A model generated the notes under the pieces. It was not told the origin of the DNA. It saw only the letters and a list, made by a program, of their open reading frames with translations, and made no database searches. A program made the position numbers and the translations under genes. This document shows, piece by piece, positions 53,930-64,000 of a DNA stretch of 64,000 nucleotides (the stretch's first letter is position 1; the number at the start of each line of letters is the position of its first letter). The DNA comes from Anaeramoeba flamelloides (taxonomy: Eukaryota; Metamonada; Anaeramoebidae), in the NCBI GenBank assembly GCA_027625915.1, contig JANTQA010000033.1:9300001-9364000 (forward strand), in the 5' to 3' direction.

Positions 53930-54270
53930 AAGTTTTTTATTTGAATGAAGCAAGGAACCTTCTTTATATATTACGAAGAGTTATAATCTGAAGGGGAAAA
54001 CTATTTTTTAAAAAAAATTGTACTCACTTTACTGAAACCGAAAACTTGAAAACAGGTTTAAATCTTACAAGCACATAAAAATAAAAAAAATATGATTTTT
54101 TAAAATGGAGACAAATTTTTTTTTTTATTTGTTTTTACCATTTTGTCTTTTCTCGTAATTTTGTGGTTTATCGCGATTTTCAGATTTTTCACGATAAAGA
54201 GGAATTAACTTGGCAATTTTTTAAAAATTAACGATAATTTGTTGCTAATATTATGATAAATCATGTTACC
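53930..54270. repeat. family I remnant
   Basis: TTATCGCGATTTTCAG, CACGATAAAGAGGAATTAAC and TTGTTGCTAATATTATGATA match the right part of the complex at 49550-49680. Confidence 0.4.
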
Positions 54271-54694
54271 ATCAAAACTTCAAATGTCTTTGAAAAACAC
54301 AATGTCGTAATGATAAAATTAAAAATTGAGAAATTTTTCTTTAAATTTCAAACTAAAAAAAAAAAAAAAATACTTCTTCTGATCAGAACACTTTATTCTT
54401 ATATGGAGAAAAAAATTAAAACAATAACATTCTTTCTCATAACTTCTCTGTAACTTTTTCAAAAAAAAAAAAAAAAAGAAAAGAAATTTTATAAAAAAAA
54501 ATATAATATAATATTAAATAATATTATAATATATATAAAAAAATATATATAGATCAATAAAATAAAATACTCTCTAATTTTAAAGGAGACTAGTATATAA
54601 TGGTAAGGTAAATTTGAAGCAAATGTGTACTATTTATATAAATTAACTATCAAAAATAAAAAATTAATATGAATATGAATGTTATTTAAAATAA

Positions 54695-57577
54695 TTATTT
54701 ATCAAAACTAGACCATGTTTTATTAAATGTCATTTGGTTTTGGTTTGAATTTTGATTTATATTTCTATTGAGGTTAAGGTTTGGTTGGTTTTGTACGCCA
54801 CTGTTTAAAAACGATGGCTTTGGTGGTGGTGCAAACATCCCCATGTTCATTGGATTGGTAGTGTTTCTTTGTAGGTTTTGTTGTCTTGGTTGGTTAATTT
54901 GTGGATTTGTTGTATTGATATTTTTATTTGTGTTCGTTGTATTGGGATTTGGATTTCTGGTTTGTAATCCTGTGTTTAAGGGCTGTTGTTGTTGGGGTAG
55001 TTGTTGTGGTTGCTGTCTAAATTGCATTGGTTTTTGGTTTTGTAATGGCTGTCGTTGTAAATTTTGTGGCTGGGGGTTTCTTTGCTGCATCATAGGCATA
55101 TTTTGGTTGGTTCGGTTTGGCATAAACTGGTTTGGTGGGAATTGTTGGCGGGGTGGTTGGTTTGGGAACTGTGGGCGCTGTTGTGGGTAGAATTGTGGTG
55201 GTGGTGGCTGCTGCATATATGGTTGTCGTGGTGGCTGCTGTGGTGGATATTGTTGGTTCATCATATATGGATTCATTTGGTAATTCATCATTTGTTGGTT
55301 TGGTGGGCGCCTCATTTGTGGTTGGTCATAATAATTCTGATTGTTCATCCTCATGTTGTTTTGTTGATATCTGTTATTTTGTCGTCTTGGATAATTATTA
55401 TTATAATTATCGTTAGAATTCCTTCTATTGTAATAATTGTCTCTTGGGTTATTTCTTTTCCAATTCTTGTCGTCTTCAGTGATTAAATTAATGACTTCGT
55501 CAACTTTCAATCCACTTTTAGAGGTAATATATCCATTGCTTTTTACCATCTTCAGGGTCAATGGGCCATCAGTATCAAATTTCCTCCATAAGATTATGAT
55601 ATATCGATATCCTGATTCTTTGCCATCTTCAATTAGGTCATTGACTTCACTGTATCCTATTTTTTTTTTTTTTTTTTTTTTTTGATTGTTTTTATATGTT
55701 TTTTTTTTTTTTTTTGTTATTAAACTATTATGAAAAAAATTCGGAAAATTAAGAAAAATCTTGAAAATAATTTTTAATATAACCTAAAATTTAAAAGTAT
55801 TCATTATTTATTATTTATTATAAAAAATAAATAATAATTTTGAGAAAACAATAAACATAGTTATTCCCGAGAAAATATTGACTTTAAATGTTCCTATTTT
55901 TCTTTTTTTTGTTGAAATAATTCATCATTATCTATTTTATCTAAAAAGAAAAAGTATTGACTTTTCATAAATAAAAATAAATCTAAAAATCAAAGAAATT
56001 TAGATTTCTAATTAATATACAAAAAATATCAATTAATTTTCGATCAATATGAATTTCCTCATTAATATAAAACAGATATATAATGGATTAACTTTTTTTA
56101 ATAAACTAAATATTATTGATTCAATTTTATTCTATTCAACTTTTAGGTTCTTTTAATATTTACAATTAAAAATATTTTACTGATTTTTCTTAAGATGCCA
56201 AATTTGATTTCAAAATAGATTATTGGTAAGAGAAATAAAAAAATAAAAAAAAATAATTTTAGATTTTCACAACTAAAAATTACTGTTAAATACAAATCGA
56301 ATTTTTCAATAAAAAATTATCTTTTTCCAAAATTTGTTAATTTTTAAGGATCTTTCTGATTTTTTTGTAACAACCCCATTTGAATATTTTTTAATTTTCA
56401 TTGATTTTAAACTTGTTATGATCAGAACTGGTAATAAACCCATTATTATTTTGTGAAATAAAGGGATTTTATTTTTTTTTTGTTTTTTTTGGAAAGTGAG
56501 ATGAAAATTCTTCTCAAACTAATTTTTAATTCAACAGCAAAAATTTCAAAACAAAACCAAAGAAAGAAAAAATAATATATATAAAAAAAAGAAAATTCTA
56601 ATTGCTTACTTGGTACCATTTCATATTGAACAAGAATGTCAATTTCTCTTACTAGTCGTGTTTTCAAAGCGCCAGCAGCGCCTCTTTTTTCATTATGTTC
56701 AACAACGACCCAAATACCACGTTTGGATGCATGATCCCGTGGAGGATCTTTTTTTTCATAACGCCTATTTCGATCATAATTGTAGTCACGCCTTTTATAA
56801 TCAAATCCTTCATTGTCGTTGGGGTTGTTGTTATTATTATTATAATCATACGAACGCTTTCTATCGTTGTTATAGCGATCGTTATTATAACGATTATTGT
56901 GATCTCTTCTTCGGTTTTGGTATTGGTTTTGGTTTCTTTGTCTGTTGTTTGAATTGTTTCGATTGTTTTTGAGATTTTTGTACATTTTGACTTCAATTTG
57001 TTTACCTCCGACGGTAATCGTTGGTTTTTTTTCAAGGGCTTTTTTTGCTTCTTCGTGTTTTTTGTATTGAATAATACAGGAATAGTTATTGAAAATAACC
57101 TCTTCAACTTTTCCATATTCACTAAAAATCTTTTCAATTTCCTCTTTTGTGGTTTTTTCAGAAGGGAAACCTCCTAAAAACAGTTTTGTTTCTTTCTCTT
57201 TGTTTTCTTCTTTTTTAGATTCTGTTTTTTTTTTTTTTTTGTTAGTCTTTTTTTTTTTTTTTTTTTGTTTCTTTCTTCTCTTCTTTCTTCTCTTCGGTTT
57301 TCTCTTCTTTTTTCTCTTCTATCTTCTCTTCTTTTTCTTTTTCTTGCTTTTCCTCAGTCTCTTTCTCATTATTTACTGTTTTACTTTCTTGTTCCTCTTC
57401 AGTTTTTGTTTCCTTTTCTTCTTTATTTTCCTTTTCTTGATCGTTTTCTTTTTCATTTTCTGCAATTTCTTTAATTTCTTTTTTTGTTGTTTCTGAATCA
57501 CTCAAAGTTTTTGAAGATTCTTCTGTCTTATTTTCAATTTGTTCTTCTAAACTTTCTTCTTCGATAACGGAAGTCAT
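54695..57577 (-). CDS. RRM protein with an anticodon-binding-like domain (NCOA5-like), Asn/Gln/Pro-rich tail
   Basis: Exon 1 is 57577-56610 and exon 2 55656-54695; the 953-nt intron has a GTAAGC donor and ATAG acceptor, phase 1. The N-terminus is a Glu/Lys-rich stretch of about 110 residues. An RRM follows (about 57190-56990): RNP2 as LFLGGFP, RNP1 region NNYSCIIQY, then VGGKQIEVK. Next is an Arg/Asn/Asp/Tyr-rich spacer, then IWVVVEHNEKRGAAGALK..LVREIDILV from exon 1 joined to YSEVNDLIEDG and YRYIIILWRKF from exon 2. That matches the anticodon-binding-like (HGTP) domain of NCOA5 in pattern and order after an RRM. The tail is Asn/Gln/Met/Pro-rich. It is likely a nuclear RNA-binding or transcription-linked protein. 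The frame breaks once, inside A-runs of 19 and 16 nt coding for Lys (57225-57266): a homopolymer length error, real length variation or a small intron could explain it. Confidence 0.72.
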
Positions 57578-57946
57578 TCTGAAATTTAAATTTGAAAAAT
57601 AATTTTATTTGCTTTATTAAAAAAAATTTTTCTGGATAAAAAAAAAAAATGATTAAAAAAATGGTTAAAATGTTTATATCTTTCAATTTTTGTGATTGTC
57701 TAAAAATGGTCCAATTCGAGACACCATTTCATGAAATGCTTTTAAAAAAATTTAAATGTTTTTTGTTTGTAATGAAAAAGAAAAATTAACTATTTTGATT
57801 AATTGGTGAGAACACCGTTCTTTAAACTTGTTTAAGAATTTATGTGAAAAATCGTTATTTTTTTCTTTTTGATTTTTTTTTTAAAATAAGTTTTCTTTTT
57901 ACTTTTTTTTCTGTCAAACCCTAAATTTGTTCAGAAAAACAACAAC

Positions 57947-58451
57947 ATGAATTCTTGGGTTTCTGAAGAAAAGTTTGTTTGGTGTGATTGTATGAAAGCA
58001 CTCATTGTAAAATAAAATTCTGGAACTAATCACAAAGATCAAGTTTTATCATTTTGATTTCATACCTTCAGGTAGGTTTGTTTCCGATCATTAAGTAACC
58101 TCGAAAAAGTAAATTTTAAAATAAACAAAAAATAAGGAACCAAAACACAAGTTTTAAAGCGACAAACTTTCATGTAGAACAAGAAAACCTTGTTTTTTTT
58201 CCATCAAAAGAGCGTGTTTGTCAGGAAATATTTCAGTTTAAGAAATTCAATGTTACAAATTTTTATGTGATTTTAGAAAAGAAAAATAAAGGCTTTTTTT
58301 CTTTCAGTGAATTATCCAGAAAGATATTCTTGAATTACTCATGGCTATGAAAAGAATCGCTGAATTGGGAACAGTACAGTGGTGTAATTTACCTGTGTTT
58401 TTATCTTTAACCCATTACGAAAATTTTACTCTTGCAAAAAATTTTGACTAA
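57947..58451 (+). CDS. possible two-exon micro-gene (63 aa), low confidence
   Basis: Tentative exons are 57947-58006 (starting MNSWVSEEKFVWCDC) and 58320-58451 (starting KDILELLMAMKRIAELG, ending LAKNFD). Donor GTAAAA, acceptor TATCCAG, phase 0. Composition is far from the AT-rich background, but the splice sites are weak (a TTTCTTTCAG acceptor 13 nt upstream looks better yet leads to a stop) and no family is recognised. It is divergent from the RRM gene. Confidence 0.25.
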
Positions 58452-59949
58452 CAGTAGAAATAAAAGAAACAAACTAATGGGATAATAACAACATATAAAA
58501 AAGAAATAGAGTTATTTTAAATAGAATTTATAAAAGAATCATGAAGATACTGAAAAATTAAATTACACCCTTTTAATTAAGTTTTTATATTTTTTTTTAA
58601 AATTATTTAATCTCTTTTATTTGAGGACACTGATGAGTTATTCATAAAAATGAATATAAAAGAAATAAACGACATCACAATAAAACATTTTATGACTAAT
58701 ATGCCCTAGCACACTAGAAAGAAAAAATGAACTAAAATCGAAGTCTAAATAGCAAGTCATTCAACTCAACAGAACATATATCCTCCCAATGTTACCACTA
58801 TTTAAATATCTTAATTTTTTCTTTCCATTTTTATACTATTTTTTTTTTCGTTTTTTTAGAAAACTAAATTGAGTTTAAAATACTTCTAATGACCTTAATT
58901 AAAATGTTCGTTTGACTACTCTTTGAATTAGGAGTCACAAATTTATTCACTTCAAAACCCTCGATTTAACAGATTAAGAGTTCGTGAACTCTTAAACACT
59001 GCCAATAAAACCTAAGAATCTCTATTATTTCTTGCTTTTATTTACACCTTTTCATATCTTTGATTTAAAATATTTTTTTTTTCTTTTTCATTTGTTAAAG
59101 ATAAGTTATCCACAGTTTCTTATAATCTTGTCCACATTGCTACTTGAAAATAAAAACTCTAATAAAATTTAGGGTTGAATATTAAAATGGACTAATCTAA
59201 TTGATTCACCGTTACATATTAAAAATAATAAAACGAGTTCTCAATTTTTATAAACAAATTTACTTCAATAAATTGATCCATCATAATTGGGAACAGACAA
59301 GTGAAATTTTAATAATAATTAGAATAATTCAGATAAGATTTAAAATATAAATTGTATCTGAAATGAACATATTCTACTTTGTAAAAAAAAAAAAAAAAAA
59401 ATAAAATCCTATTTGTCTTTTCAATAAAATATAACTATTTGGTAAACTTTTTTTATTTTAAAATCGTGATCAATTCTCAAATCTTTTTTGTTCTACCCAT
59501 TTTAAAATATAAATTTTGATGAGTACTTTATTTCATTACACGTATCTCTGAAATCATCTCTGTTCTATTGAAAAAAAATCTTTAGTTATTTTTTTATTTT
59601 ATTTTTTAATGGAGGGTTTATTAGTCCATCTTGTTTGCTGTTAGTTTTTTTTTATTTTCCCTCTTATTTGCCTTAGGTTATTTTTAATTTTAGAAATCAA
59701 AATATAATTTCCGAAATTTTCTTTTTATTTCTCAAATTAAAAAAAACTTGTGCACTCTCCTAAACTTCACCAAATTCCTGAATTTTTATTTTGTAATTTT
59801 AATAAAGACTCAAAAATTCTTCTATTACCCACTAGTGATAATAAATATATTGTTTTTTTTTTCTAATAATATTAAAAATATTATTATTTTTTAATATATT
59901 AGATATATTAATTTTTTTAATCAAGATATCCAGATTCTGAGATTATTTT
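58452..59949. other. intergenic, scattered repeat scraps
   Basis: No coding block. Minus-strand 58830-58750 contains a TGGGAGGATA-type scrap like the centre of family K. A 16-bp palindrome, AAGAGTTC/GAACTCTT with a two-base centre, lies at 58976-58993. A family F-like scrap is near 59640-59760. Confidence 0.35.
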
Positions 59950-60400
59950 CATAGACTGGACAGTTGCTAGGTTTCCCCGGATTCAAAAAATTGGAAAAAA
60001 TCTTTGATTTGTCTCTTTCCCTTTAAAGTCTGGAAAACCGCTTTTAGTTTTTTTTAATTTGAGAAATTGAAAGAAAATTTTTGAAAATTTCTTTATATTT
60101 CTAAAATTAAAAAAAAACACAATTAGGTTTTCTTGATTTTTCTGTTTATTTGTAAATTCGATAGAATTTCTTTAGTTCTTTTTTTACTTTTTGAAATAAA
60201 CAGAAAATTTTAATAAATTTTCGGTTTATTTCGAAAAGTAAAAAAAAAAAACCTCGAACACTTCAAAATAAAATAGAAAACCTCAAAAAAACCTAGAACA
60301 CTTCACAAATAAATAGAAAACTCAAAAAAACCCAGAAAAAATCACAAATAAAACAGAGCCCCCCCCCCAAGAAAACCTAGGCATTTAACGACAATATCAC
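59950..60400. mobile_element. fold-back element, family F, copy 4
   Basis: Left TTGCTAGGTTTCCCC and right GAAAACCTAGGCATTTAACG are worn inverse ends. The interior alternates GGTTTT-type and AAAACCTCAAAA-type blocks; a run of nine C's is at 60361. Confidence 0.55.
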
Positions 60401-60559
60401 AGAGAAAATGATCCAAATCTTAAGTGATATTCAAAAAAAATTTTTTATATAATTTTCAAAATTTTGATTTCTTTTTGTTCATAACATATGAATATCAGTT
60501 TAGATAATCTGTAAAATTTCTGATTTTTTAAAATCGAAGCTGAACATTTGGATTTGAAA

Positions 60560-61235
60560 AAAACTTTTGTCGTTAGGTTTTTCTTGAGTTTTCTCTTTAT
60601 TTGGAAAACCTCAAATCAACCTAGAACACTTCACAAATAAAATAGAAAACCTCGAAAAAAAACCTAAAACATGTAAAAAATATAACAAAAAAACTCAAGA
60701 AAACCTAGGCACTTGATGACATAAACTGTTTATTAATAAAATTTTAAATAGAAATTATTTTCATATTTTTGTGGAGTGTTGTAGAGTGCAGTCAAGTGCC
60801 TAGGTTTTCTTGAGTTTTTTTGTTATATTTTTTACATGTTTTAGGTTTTTTTTCGAGGTTTTCTATTTTATTCGGAAAATCTATTGATTTTTATTAGGTT
60901 TTCTTGAGGTTTTCTGTTTTATTTTGTAAAGTGTTCTAGGTTTTTTTTACTTTTTGAAATAAAAAGAAAATTTTAATAAAATTTTCTGTTTATTTCAAAA
61001 AGTCAAAAAAAAAACCTAACGAAAATCTATCGATTTTCCAAATAAACAGAAAACTCAAGAAAATCTAACGATGATTTACCAGAATTCAAAAGAATAGAGA
61101 AAAATCTCAGATTTAACTCAATTCTTTTAAATTCTGGAAAAGCGAATGGCGGTTTTTTTTATTTTAATAAATAAACTGAAAATTTTAGAAAGTTTCAATT
61201 TATTTCTTAAATTTAAAAAAACGCTAACGACTTTC
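60560..61235. mobile_element. nested pair of family F fold-back elements
   Basis: Two copies face each other. 60636-60716 is an exact inverse of 60792-60872 (81 bp), with the family end AACCTAGGCACTTGA at the inner edges and a 75-bp spacer. Further right are the hairpin TTACCAGAATTCAAAAGAAT and its inverse TTCTTTTAAATTCTGGAAAA (61077-61141). Confidence 0.65.
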
Positions 61236-62520
61236 CAACTTGGACTATTTTCTTGTTGTTTGATTTGATATTTATCAAGTTCAATTACATCGTTATTTTA
61301 AGGTGTTCGATTGCTAGTCAATATTTTCTAATTTCTTTTCTCTAAATTTAAGATTAATTACTAAGTGATTAAACCTCAAAAGTTTTAATTTTTGAATTAG
61401 CAGAAATCTTCTTTTATATATAGTTATTCTTGCCGAGTCGATTTTAGCTTCAAAAACTCCATTTAATAAGACTTTCATCTTTAATCATAGTTGTAACTTC
61501 GATTTAACAAGGATTTATTAGAACTATTGGATTGAAATTATTCTTTTTTTGTTAATGCCTATGAGTTCACAATTCTAAATTCAAGGCACACTCTTTTCCA
61601 GGTTTTAAGACTTAATTCACTTTAGTCAAAACAATTAGTATAAACTTGAAGAATTCTGAGATGTATTAAAATGGACTTCTTTTTAGTGATACAAAAGCTA
61701 ATTTTTCATAAGATTTCGAGAGAAAGATGATTTAATGTAACATAAAATCTCAACTTATTCAAATAAAAGTTGTTAAATTACTTCTTTAAATCTACACAAT
61801 CAGCTGTTATTGTTGTTTTGAAATGATATTATTTTTTTTACCACTTTTAATTTTTTGAGAATTTAATAATTATTTTGATCTCTAAAAAAAGATTTTTAAT
61901 CCACAATTCTATTATTTACACAAAAGGGTGTAAACAAAATATTCACAAACTTTAATTTCTTATTCATATTGAAATAGATATCTTAAAAATTAGAGTAAGC
62001 AGAAAAAAGAGTAAAAAATAATTATCAAAAGATCACCTCTTGGAATTGGTTTAATCTTTAAGTTGAGTTTGTGTTTGTCCTTTTCCAAATTAAGTGACTA
62101 CTTAAAAAATAGAAATCAAGTTTTAAGCAAATGGCAAAAAACTAGTTTAAAATAATTATCAAAAACCTTGAATCGAGACAGGTTACAATGGATTTTTAGA
62201 ATTTCTCAATATTTGGTCAGATTGTATTCAAAGTTTTGAGTTTAAAAGAATTTGTTGAGAAGGGATTACAACCAAAAAAGAATTCTTAAATTTTAAATTC
62301 TAATTGGATACTATAATTGTTTATTAAAAGGTAAACAATTTCTTCCATTCCTTTACTTGCCAAAAAAAATACAAACCGGAAAAAAATTTTTATTTGGCGA
62401 ATTTTGTGCTTTGTAAAAAACATCAAGTTTCATTTTTTACCAATACCCTTTCTTTGTCACACTTCTCTAATTTTCAAAAAGAAAAATAACAAAAAAAAAC
62501 AAACCACCAATCAAACTGTA

Positions 62521-62531
62521 ATATTTATAAC
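62521..62531 (+). promoter_or_regulatory. possible TATA-like element of the actin gene
   Basis: ATATTTATAAC about 56 bp before the actin ATG, after a CT-rich block (62430-62470) and an A-rich block. Position and composition fit a core promoter, but there is no second gene here to confirm a consensus. Confidence 0.3.
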
Positions 62532-62586
62532 CACCTCATTTCGTTGACCTTATAGCAATTCAACCAACTAATTCAATTTTCTTACT

Positions 62587-63703
62587 ATGAGTGAAACACA
62601 AGCATTAGTTATTGACAATGGATCAGGAATGTGTAAAGCCGGTTTCGCTGGTGGTGTGGCACCAAGAGCTGTTTTCCCTTCTATTGTTGGAAGGCCAGTA
62701 AGTGTTATTGTAGGAACGGGGCAAAAAGATTCATACATCGATGATGAAGCCGAATCCAAAAGAGGTATCTTGAAACTTAAATACCCAATTGAGCATGGTA
62801 TTGTTACCAACTGGGACGATATGGAAAAGATCTGGCACCATACTTTCTATAACGAATTAAGAGTTGCCACAGAAGAGCTTCCCGTGCTTTTAACTGAAGC
62901 ACCATTAAACCCAAAGGCCAACCGAGAAAAGATGACCCAAATCATGTTTGAAACCTTTAACACACCGGCCATGTACGTTGCCATCCAAGCTGTTCTTTCC
63001 CTTTATGCCTCTGGGAGAACCACAGGTATTGTCCTTGACACAGGTGATGGCGTCTCCCATACAGTCCCAATTTATGAAGGATATGCGCGCAAATGCAATT
63101 CTTCGATTAGATCTTGCCGGTAGAGATTTGACTGACTACCTGATGAGAATCCTTTCTGGAAGAGGATACTCCTTCATCACCACAGCTGAAAGAGAAATTG
63201 TCAGAGACATGAAAGAAAAATTGTGCTAAGTTGCACTTGACTTTGACGAAGAAATGAACCTTGCCTCAGAATCATCATACGTCGAAAAGAACTACGAACT
63301 TCCCGATGGGCAAGTGATCACCCTCGGTAGCGAAAGATTCAGATGCCCAGAAGTTCTCTTCCAACCAGCCTTCATCGGTCTGGAACAAGCCGGTATCCAT
63401 GAAACCACATACAACTCAATCATGAAATGTGATGTCTACATCAGAAAGGATCTCTACCTTAATGTCGTCACATCTGGTGGCACATCCATGTTCCCAGGTT
63501 ATGCAGACAGAGTCCAAAAGGAAATCGCTGCTCTCGCCCCACAAACAATGAGAGTCAAAATTGTTGCCCCACCCGAAAGAAAATACTCCGTCTGGATTGG
63601 TGGATCCATCCTGGCATCCCTTTCCAGCTTCCAAGACATGTGGATTTCAAAAGAAGAATACGAAGAATCTGGTACTTCCATCGTCCACAGAAAATGTTTC
63701 TAA
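62587..63703 (+). pseudogene. actin, interrupted and altered copy
   Basis: Conventional actin over its whole length, from [20 protein letters not shown] to SIVHRKCF, intronless. Three things set it apart. A frame change at about 63086-63097, with loss of two bases, has destroyed the ALPHAILR segment (the Leu-Pro-His is gone). An in-frame TAA at 63227-63229 replaces the Tyr of KLCYVALDF. The Asp-Asp pair before APRAVF is Gly-Val, and the D-loop (RPRHQGVMVGMGQ in most actins) is two residues shorter and altered ([11 protein letters not shown]). Codon use is that of a highly expressed gene, and everything else, including the C-terminus, is well kept, so the copy is young. A recent pseudogene of a paralogue fits best; assembly error alone would not explain the substitutions. 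Confidence 0.85.
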
Positions 63704-64000
63704 GATAATTACATTTTTTTTATTTTTTTGTTTCCTTAGAAACACTCTTGAAGGACACAGAGACTTTATTCATTACCATTACTTATCTCTGTTTTTTTTT
63801 TATTTTTATTTTGATTTTTGATTTTTTACTTTTTTTTTACAAAAATTTAATTTTTAAATGTCTAGAAAAAAATTTATTTAAATAATTTTTTCTTGAAAAG
63901 AAAATTGAAAATTATTTGTGAGTCAACAAATGATTGAATCTTCAATTTAATTTAACGAAAGTTATTCGGTAATCATTGCCTTATCATTTAATTTTAAAAT

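Noticed and set aside
54768-55486. Trp/Gly/Val-rich plus-strand frames
   Set aside because: Complement of the Asn/Gln/Pro-rich tail of the RRM protein; by-products.
57089-57496. Phe/Leu-rich plus-strand frame that could be read as a membrane protein
   Set aside because: Complement of the Glu/Lys-rich N-terminus and poly-Lys tract of the RRM gene.
63227-63229. Reassignment of TAA to Tyr, which would rescue one lesion of the actin gene
   Set aside because: NOG1, eL6 and the DENN gene end at TAA where their families end, and the actin copy has a second, independent frame lesion.
1-64000. CRISPR arrays, operons, bacterial promoters or ribosome binding sites
   Set aside because: The window is eukaryotic nuclear DNA; the regular repeats seen are microsatellites, coding repeats or TIR elements.

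Overview
Very AT-rich eukaryotic nuclear DNA. The evidence is an actin gene, a NOG1 GTPase gene, ribosomal protein eL6, a Trp tRNA, GT-AG introns, and large endosome and Golgi GTPase regulators with Asn/Lys/Glu-rich low-complexity inserts. Multi-domain exchange factors and FYVE proteins at this base composition suggest a free-living amoeboid protist, for example an Anaeramoeba-like metamonad or another amoeba. That placement is inference. TAA and TAG both end convincing genes, so the code looks standard.

Layout, left to right: a two-exon unknown gene (1069-1747, -); a tiny two-exon gene with a weak histone-fold resemblance (2439-2805, +); about 6.7 kb of repeats and TIR elements; a four-exon small basic protein gene (9536-12311, +); a giant BIG/Sec7-type Arf exchange factor with an eroded Sec7 domain and a long acidic tail (13107-20576, +); a decayed LINE; several MITE families; tRNA-Trp (28027-28098); NOG1 (33355-35532, +); more repeats and a decayed coding region; a DENN-DH-PH-FYVE fusion gene in three exons with introns of 2.6 and 3.0 kb (41848-51156, +); eL6 in three exons (52150-52905, -); an RRM plus anticodon-binding-like (NCOA5-like) protein (54695-57577, -); a cluster of nested inverted repeats; and a broken actin gene (62587-63703, +).

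Introns come in two size classes: short ones (79-160 nt in the two leftmost genes and eL6) and kilobase ones that have absorbed TIR elements. Acceptors are often ATAG; donors vary (GTTTGT, GTAAGT, GTAAAT, GTATTT). All multi-exon models proposed here keep phase at every junction, which is the main support for the small exons. Most of the remaining DNA is dispersed, non-autonomous TIR elements of at least a dozen families, two with clear Tc1/mariner-like TA target sites.

Functionally, three of the large genes deal with small GTPases: Arf exchange (BIG), Rab and Rho exchange on PI3P membranes (DENN-DH-PH-FYVE), and nucleolar GTP hydrolysis for 60S assembly (NOG1). The DENN-DH-PH-FYVE fusion is the most novel object in the window.
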